Made by a program: the position numbers and the translations under genes. The notes beneath the pieces are model-generated. The model had not been told where the DNA came from, ran no database searches, and saw only the letters and a program-made list of their open reading frames with translations. Positions 60,618 through 64,000 of a stretch of DNA of 64,000 nt are shown here, in pieces; within the stretch, counting starts at the first letter, position 1; each line of letters starts with the position of its first letter. Origin of the DNA: Rhodospirillales bacterium (lineage in GTDB: Bacteria; Pseudomonadota; Alphaproteobacteria; Dongiales; Dongiaceae). The DNA lies in contig VFKA01000080.1 of the NCBI GenBank assembly GCA_009885795.1, forward strand, positions 1 to 64,000, given 5' to 3'.

Positions 60618-60673
60618 CCCGCCTCCCCTTCCCGACGCCCGGCGCCACTATCCTACATTGTTGACAGCGCCGT

Positions 60674-60705
60674 GGCACCTTGTTCAATATACTGAACAAG
60701 GTGCC
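60674..60705. promoter_or_regulatory. Perfect 13-bp inverted repeat operator
   Basis: GGCACCTTGTTCA (60674-60686), a 6-nt spacer, then TGAACAAGGTGCC (60693-60705). This perfect palindrome lies between the divergent XRE-cupin gene (start 60617) and the thiolase-like gene (start 60764). The sequence TTGTTCAATATACTGAACAA is typical of XRE-cupin operators. A TTGACA box at 60661 is present but has no matching -10 at normal spacing. Confidence 0.75.
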
Positions 60706-60763
60706 CATTCGAGTTCAAGCACCAAACAATGGCCCCGGCAAGGGGCGCCGAGGGGGAGGATCG

Positions 60764-61918
60764 ATGGCCGCGGATCGCGAGCAGGTCTATATCGCCGGCG
60801 TCGCCGAATCGCCACTCGGCAAGGTCGCCGACCACACCGAACTTTCGATGGTGGCGCTGGCCGCGCGCGAGGCGCTTGGCGAAGCCGGCATGACGCTCAA
60901 GGACGTGGACGGACTCTTCGTCAACTACATGGGCGAAGAAGGCTCGGTCCAGGTCGGCGAGTATCTCGGCATCCAGCCAGCTTACGCCGATTCGACCGAT
61001 ATCGGCGGCGCCAGCTTCGAAGCCTTCGTCAACCACGCCTTCGCCGCCATTTCGAGCGGCCGTTGCGAGGTCGCGTTGATCGCCTACGCCTCGCGCCAGC
61101 GCTCGCGCCGCGGCCGGCCGCGCCAAATGGGGACCGACAATTATACCCTGACCGGCCAGTTCGAGGGCCCTTACGGCCTGGTCATGCCGATCAGCCACTA
61201 CGCGCTTCTGGCCGCGCGGCGGATGCATGAATTCGGCATTACGCCCGAACAGATGGCCGAAGTGGCGGTGACCGCGCGAAACTGGGCGAAACTCAATCCC
61301 AAATCGTGGATCCGCGATCCGCTGACCATTGCCGACGTGCTCGCCTCGCCGATGATGTGCACGCCCTATCGCAAGCTCGATTGCTGCCTGATCACCGACG
61401 GCGGCGGCGCCGTCGTGGTGACCTCGAAGGCCCGCGCGCGCGATGCCGCCAAGCGGGCGATTCGGGTGCTTGGCACGGGCGAGAGCCACACCCATTGGCA
61501 CGCCTCGCAGATTCGCGACATGACCGCCTCGCCCGGCGCCGCGGCCGCGCAAGCGGCCTTCGGCATGGCCGGAATCGGCCCCGATGACGTGGACGTGCTG
61601 GAACCTTACGACAATTTCACCGGCGCGGTGCTGCAGCACCTCGAGGATCTGGGGTTCTGCAAGCGCGGCGAAGGCGGCGCCTTCGTCGAGGGCGGGCGGC
61701 TCGGGCCCGGCGGCGCCTTGCCTTCGATGACCATGGGCGGCGGATTGTCCTATTGCCATCCGGGCGCGCTCGGCATCCTGCTGATCATCGAGGCGGTGCG
61801 CCAGCTGCGCCACGAGGCCGGCGCCCGCCAGGTGAAAGATGCCAGGATCGGCGTCGCCCACGGCATCGGCGGCGTCATCCATTCCTCCTCCTCGACCGTG
61901 GTGCTGGCCCGTGAGTGA
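60764..61918 (+). CDS. Thiolase-fold protein lacking the nucleophilic cysteine
   Basis: A 384-aa protein of the thiolase/SCP-x-like group. N-terminal VYIAGVAESPLGKVADHTEL and C-terminal GALPSMTMGGGLSYCHPGAL are clear. The region that normally carries the active-site cysteine reads GASFEAFVNHAFAAISSG, with no C, so it is probably not a normal condensing thiolase. The histidine motif (GGLSYCHPGALG) remains. It is the first gene of a four-gene plus operon with a zinc-ribbon/OB partner, an SDR and a MaoC dehydratase. Such Cys-less thiolase-like/DUF35 pairs act in steroid side-chain aldol cleavage and similar reactions. Strong GGGGGAGGA ribosome-binding site. Confidence 0.85.
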   Translation: MAADREQVYIAGVAESPLGKVADHTELSMVALAAREALGEAGMTLKDVDGLFVNYMGEEGSVQVGEYLGIQPAYADSTDIGGASFEAFVNHAFAAISSGRCEVALIAYASRQRSRRGRPRQMGTDNYTLTGQFEGPYGLVMPISHYALLAARRMHEFGITPEQMAEVAVTARNWAKLNPKSWIRDPLTIADVLASPMMCTPYRKLDCCLITDGGGAVVVTSKARARDAAKRAIRVLGTGESHTHWHASQIRDMTASPGAAAAQAAFGMAGIGPDDVDVLEPYDNFTGAVLQHLEDLGFCKRGEGGAFVEGGRLGPGGALPSMTMGGGLSYCHPGALGILLIIEAVRQLRHEAGARQVKDARIGVAHGIGGVIHSSSSTVVLARE

Positions 61919-62321
61919 CAAGACCCCGGAGGCCCGCGCCGAGCCGTTCGGCGATCCGTTGTCGGCGCCTTTCTGGGCGGCGGCCGAGCGCCGCGAGCTC
62001 GTCGCGCAGCGCTGCGAGGCGTGTGGGCGTTACCAGTTTTATCCGCGCCCCTTCTGCCTTTCCTGCAATGGCGATCGAATGGCCTGGGCGACGGTCAAGG
62101 GTACGGGCACGATCTATTCGCAGTCGGTCGTCCATTTGGCGGCGATACCTGGTTTCGAGCCGCCCTATACCGTGGCGGTCGTCGCGTTGGACGAGGGACC
62201 GCATCTGACGACCAACATCATCGGCGGCGCCAGCGCCATCGGCGATCGGGTGCGCCTCGCGTGGCGCCCTCGCGAGGGCATGCCGCCGCTGCCTGTGTTC
62301 GAGAAGGAGGAGAAACGCTGA
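61911..62321 (+). CDS. DUF35-type zinc-ribbon/OB-fold partner protein
   Basis: A 136-aa protein. The rubredoxin-like ribbon is RCEACGRYQFYPRPFCLSC (CxxC...CxxC), followed by the OB-fold AWATVKGTGTIYSQSVVHL. It usually binds the thiolase-fold protein encoded next to it, forming an aldolase-type or acyl-handling complex. The GTG start at 61911 overlaps the thiolase stop by 8 bp, which supports a 1:1 complex. A longer frame from 61839 is rejected. It is small, soluble and probably zinc-bound. Confidence 0.87.
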   Translation: MSDKTPEARAEPFGDPLSAPFWAAAERRELVAQRCEACGRYQFYPRPFCLSCNGDRMAWATVKGTGTIYSQSVVHLAAIPGFEPPYTVAVVALDEGPHLTTNIIGGASAIGDRVRLAWRPREGMPPLPVFEKEEKR

Positions 62322-63217
62322 TGGGACGGCTCGAAGGGCGCGTCGCCATTGTCACCGGCGCCGGCCGGGGCCTCGGCCGGGCGCACGCGCTGACGCTGGC
62401 GGCCGAGGGCGCCAAGGTCGTGGTCAACGACCTCGGCGGCGATCTCCATGGCGAAGGCCGCGACGCGACGCCGGCGCAAGAAGTCGTACGCGACATCGCC
62501 AAGGCCGGCGGCGAGGCGATGGTGAGCGGCCACGATATTTCCGACTGGGCCCAAGCCGAGGCGATGGTGGCGGAGACGGTCCGCCGCTTCGGCCGGCTCG
62601 ACGTTCTCGTCAACAATGCCGGCATCCTGCGCGACCGGCTGCTTGCCAACATGTCCGAGGCGGAGTGGGACGCGGTCATCCGCGTGCACTTGAAAGGCCA
62701 TGCCGCGCCCACGCGCCACGCCATGGCCTATTGGCGCGAACGGTCGAAGGCGGGGGAAACGGTGCGGGCCTCGGTCGTGCACACCACCTCGCTCGCGGGC
62801 ATCGTAGGCAATTTCGGTCAGGCGAACTATGCGTCGGCCAAGCTCGGCATCGTCGGGTTGTCGCGCGTGGTGGCGCTCGAAGGCGCCAAGTATGGCGTGC
62901 GCTCCAACGCCGTGTCGCCCTCGGCGCGCACCCGGATCGAGACGACCTTGAAGCCGCCGCCGGCGGGCGTGTTCGACGTGTTCGATCCGGCCAACGTGTC
63001 GCCGCTCATCGCCTGGCTTGCCATGGCCGATTGCCCGGCGACGGGCCAGGTGTTCCAGGCCTATGGCAATCGCGTCGAGGTGATCGGCCATTCCGCGATC
63101 GCGGTCGATGTCCGTACCGAGGGACGCTGGACGCTCGCCGCGCTCGACAAGGCGCTGGCGGGCAAATTGCAACCCGCGCCCGCCTTGGGCGCGTTCGTCG
63201 AAGGCCTGCCACAATAG
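62321..63217 (+). CDS. Short-chain dehydrogenase (3-hydroxyacyl-CoA type)
   Basis: A 298-aa SDR. Cofactor motif TGAGRGLGRAHALTLAAEGA, NNAG motif VNNAGILRDRLLANMSEAE, and active site YASAKLGIVGL (Y..xK) with the preceding TTSLAGIVGNFGQ. This signature (NNAGILRD and the catalytic Tyr-Lys) is that of 3-hydroxyacyl-CoA dehydrogenases of the multifunctional-enzyme type. It shares one base with the previous stop. With the MaoC gene downstream it would carry out hydration and oxidation steps of a beta-oxidation-like pathway. Confidence 0.88.
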   Translation: MGRLEGRVAIVTGAGRGLGRAHALTLAAEGAKVVVNDLGGDLHGEGRDATPAQEVVRDIAKAGGEAMVSGHDISDWAQAEAMVAETVRRFGRLDVLVNNAGILRDRLLANMSEAEWDAVIRVHLKGHAAPTRHAMAYWRERSKAGETVRASVVHTTSLAGIVGNFGQANYASAKLGIVGLSRVVALEGAKYGVRSNAVSPSARTRIETTLKPPPAGVFDVFDPANVSPLIAWLAMADCPATGQVFQAYGNRVEVIGHSAIAVDVRTEGRWTLAALDKALAGKLQPAPALGAFVEGLPQ

Positions 63218-63235
63218 CGAGAGGGATCCGCCGCA

Positions 63236-64000
63236 GTGAAATTCGATCTATCCAAGGTCGGCCCGACCATCGAGACCGAGGAGTTCCGCGTCAACACCGT
63301 GCGCCTTGCGCAATACGCGGCCTCCATCGATGACACCAACCCGCGTCACCTCGAAGGACGTTTCGCCCCGCCGGTCTTCGCCCATTGCCCGGTCATGCAG
63401 GCGACGGTCGAGCTGCTGAAGTCGGTCACGGACGCCTTCGCCTTTCACGGCGAGCACGACTTTCATTTCCACCGTCCGATCGAACCCGGCATGCATCTCT
63501 TCTCGACCGCGACTCTGCAGGGCGTGATCCCAAGCCCGGCCGGCGTCTCGATCGTGATCAAGACCCAGACGCAGGGCGCCGACGGCAAGCCCGTCAACGA
63601 TCAGTATATGACCGGCTTCGTCGCCAAGGCGTCGGTGCCGAAGGCCGCCGGCACGCCCGCGCCCGGCCACCGGGTTCCGGACCAGGTGACGGCGGGCAAG
63701 CCCTTCGCCGAGCTCACCTGCCCGATGGCGCTCGACCAGACCCGCCGCTACGCCGATGCCTCGCGCGACTATTCCGACTACGCGCTGGTCCTGGAAGCGG
63801 CGCGCGCCAAGGGCCTCGATGGCATCCTGGCGCACGGCATGCTGACGCTCTGCTTCGCCGGCCGCGCCGTCATCGACAAGGCTTGCGGCGGCGACACGGC
63901 GCGGTTGAAGCGCCTGGCCTGCCGCTTCTCGCGGCCGGTCTACGTCGTTCCCAATCAGGCGATCACGACCAGGCTGTTCCGCATGGAGCGCCGCGACGGC
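63236..64000 (+). CDS. MaoC-family (hydratase-type hot-dog) protein, cut by the window edge
   Basis: At least 255 residues, open to the end of the window. It starts with GTG at 63236 after a GAGAGGGA ribosome-binding site. The N-terminal VKFDLSKVGPTIETEEFRVN and HFHRPIEPGMHLFSTATLQG mark the FAS1_DH-like hot-dog half; a second half with MALDQTRRYADASRDYSDYA carries the hydratase-like D...Y segment. It is the fourth gene of the thiolase-like/zinc-ribbon/SDR operon and likely hydrates an enoyl-CoA. The C-terminus cannot be seen. Confidence 0.8.
   Translation, partial: MKFDLSKVGPTIETEEFRVNTVRLAQYAASIDDTNPRHLEGRFAPPVFAHCPVMQATVELLKSVTDAFAFHGEHDFHFHRPIEPGMHLFSTATLQGVIPSPAGVSIVIKTQTQGADGKPVNDQYMTGFVAKASVPKAAGTPAPGHRVPDQVTAGKPFAELTCPMALDQTRRYADASRDYSDYALVLEAARAKGLDGILAHGMLTLCFAGRAVIDKACGGDTARLKRLACRFSRPVYVVPNQAITTRLFRMERRDG

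Noticed and set aside
60661-60666. TTGACA as the -35 box of the thiolase operon
   Set aside because: The nearest -10-like TATACT is 21 bp away, too far for a normal sigma70 promoter.

Overview
This is a GC-rich window whose gene families and dispersed repeats suggest a metabolically versatile alphaproteobacterium (Rhodospirillales- or Hyphomicrobiales-like; inferred from gene content, no rRNA is present). Nearly everything is catabolism and uptake: five solute ABC transporter sets, many FAD or NAD oxidoreductases, amidohydrolases and local regulators, broken up by IS and REP debris. No rRNA, tRNA, CRISPR array or replication gene was recognised.

Layout. 1-300: IS630-type transposase fragment and a small element with 30-bp inverted ends. 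383-12595: amide and N-carbamoyl/N-acyl-D-amino acid utilisation, with an N-carbamoyl-D-amino acid hydrolase and D-aminoacylase (minus), a divergent RpiR regulator, then a sugar-type ABC importer, an unknown protein, a metallo-beta-lactamase-fold hydrolase, an amidase and a creatininase-family enzyme (plus). 12600-15425: ureide-like remnant on the minus strand (allantoate amidohydrolase-like, M20 peptidase, broken pucG-like aminotransferase). 15428-17075: IS graveyard (IS3, IS481, IS21 pieces) with one small intact gene. 17067-27278: a compact 10-kb island with a nine-gene minus operon (SDR, aldehyde dehydrogenase, NMT1/Tau-type ABC importer with two substrate-binding proteins, three-subunit LhpBEF/opine-oxidase-like dehydrogenase) divergent from a GntR regulator and an arylmalonate-decarboxylase-like protein; both edges touch IS21 remnants. 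27718-34476: unknown protein plus an ABC importer with two different ATPases. 34521-44882: ribose-type ABC importer, metallo-hydrolase, HisD-family dehydrogenase, LacI regulator with a perfect operator, hydratase and SDR, interrupted by an intact REP-associated tyrosine transposase (RAYT) with perfect 25-bp inverted ends. 45055-45438: REP array and a truncated RAYT copy. 45559-47403: a relatively AT-rich three-gene unit (85-aa ORF, HlyC-type lysine acyltransferase, exported Sel1-repeat protein). 47750-55015: molybdenum hydroxylase (three subunits) with a MoaD-like protein, a patatin-like protein and a DapA-family aldolase. 55213-60617: GMC oxidoreductase, enolase-superfamily enzyme, DAO-type oxidase, GNAT, XRE-cupin regulator. 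60764-64000: thiolase-like protein, zinc-ribbon/OB partner, SDR and MaoC dehydratase running off the window.

How it works together. The recurring module is a local regulator, an ABC importer and a short set of oxidoreductases or hydrolases that funnel a nitrogen-containing or hydroxylated solute into central metabolism. The least explained parts are the orphan HlyC/Sel1/small-ORF unit, the RAYT/REP system that altered the LacI C-terminus, and the IS21-bounded catabolic island.
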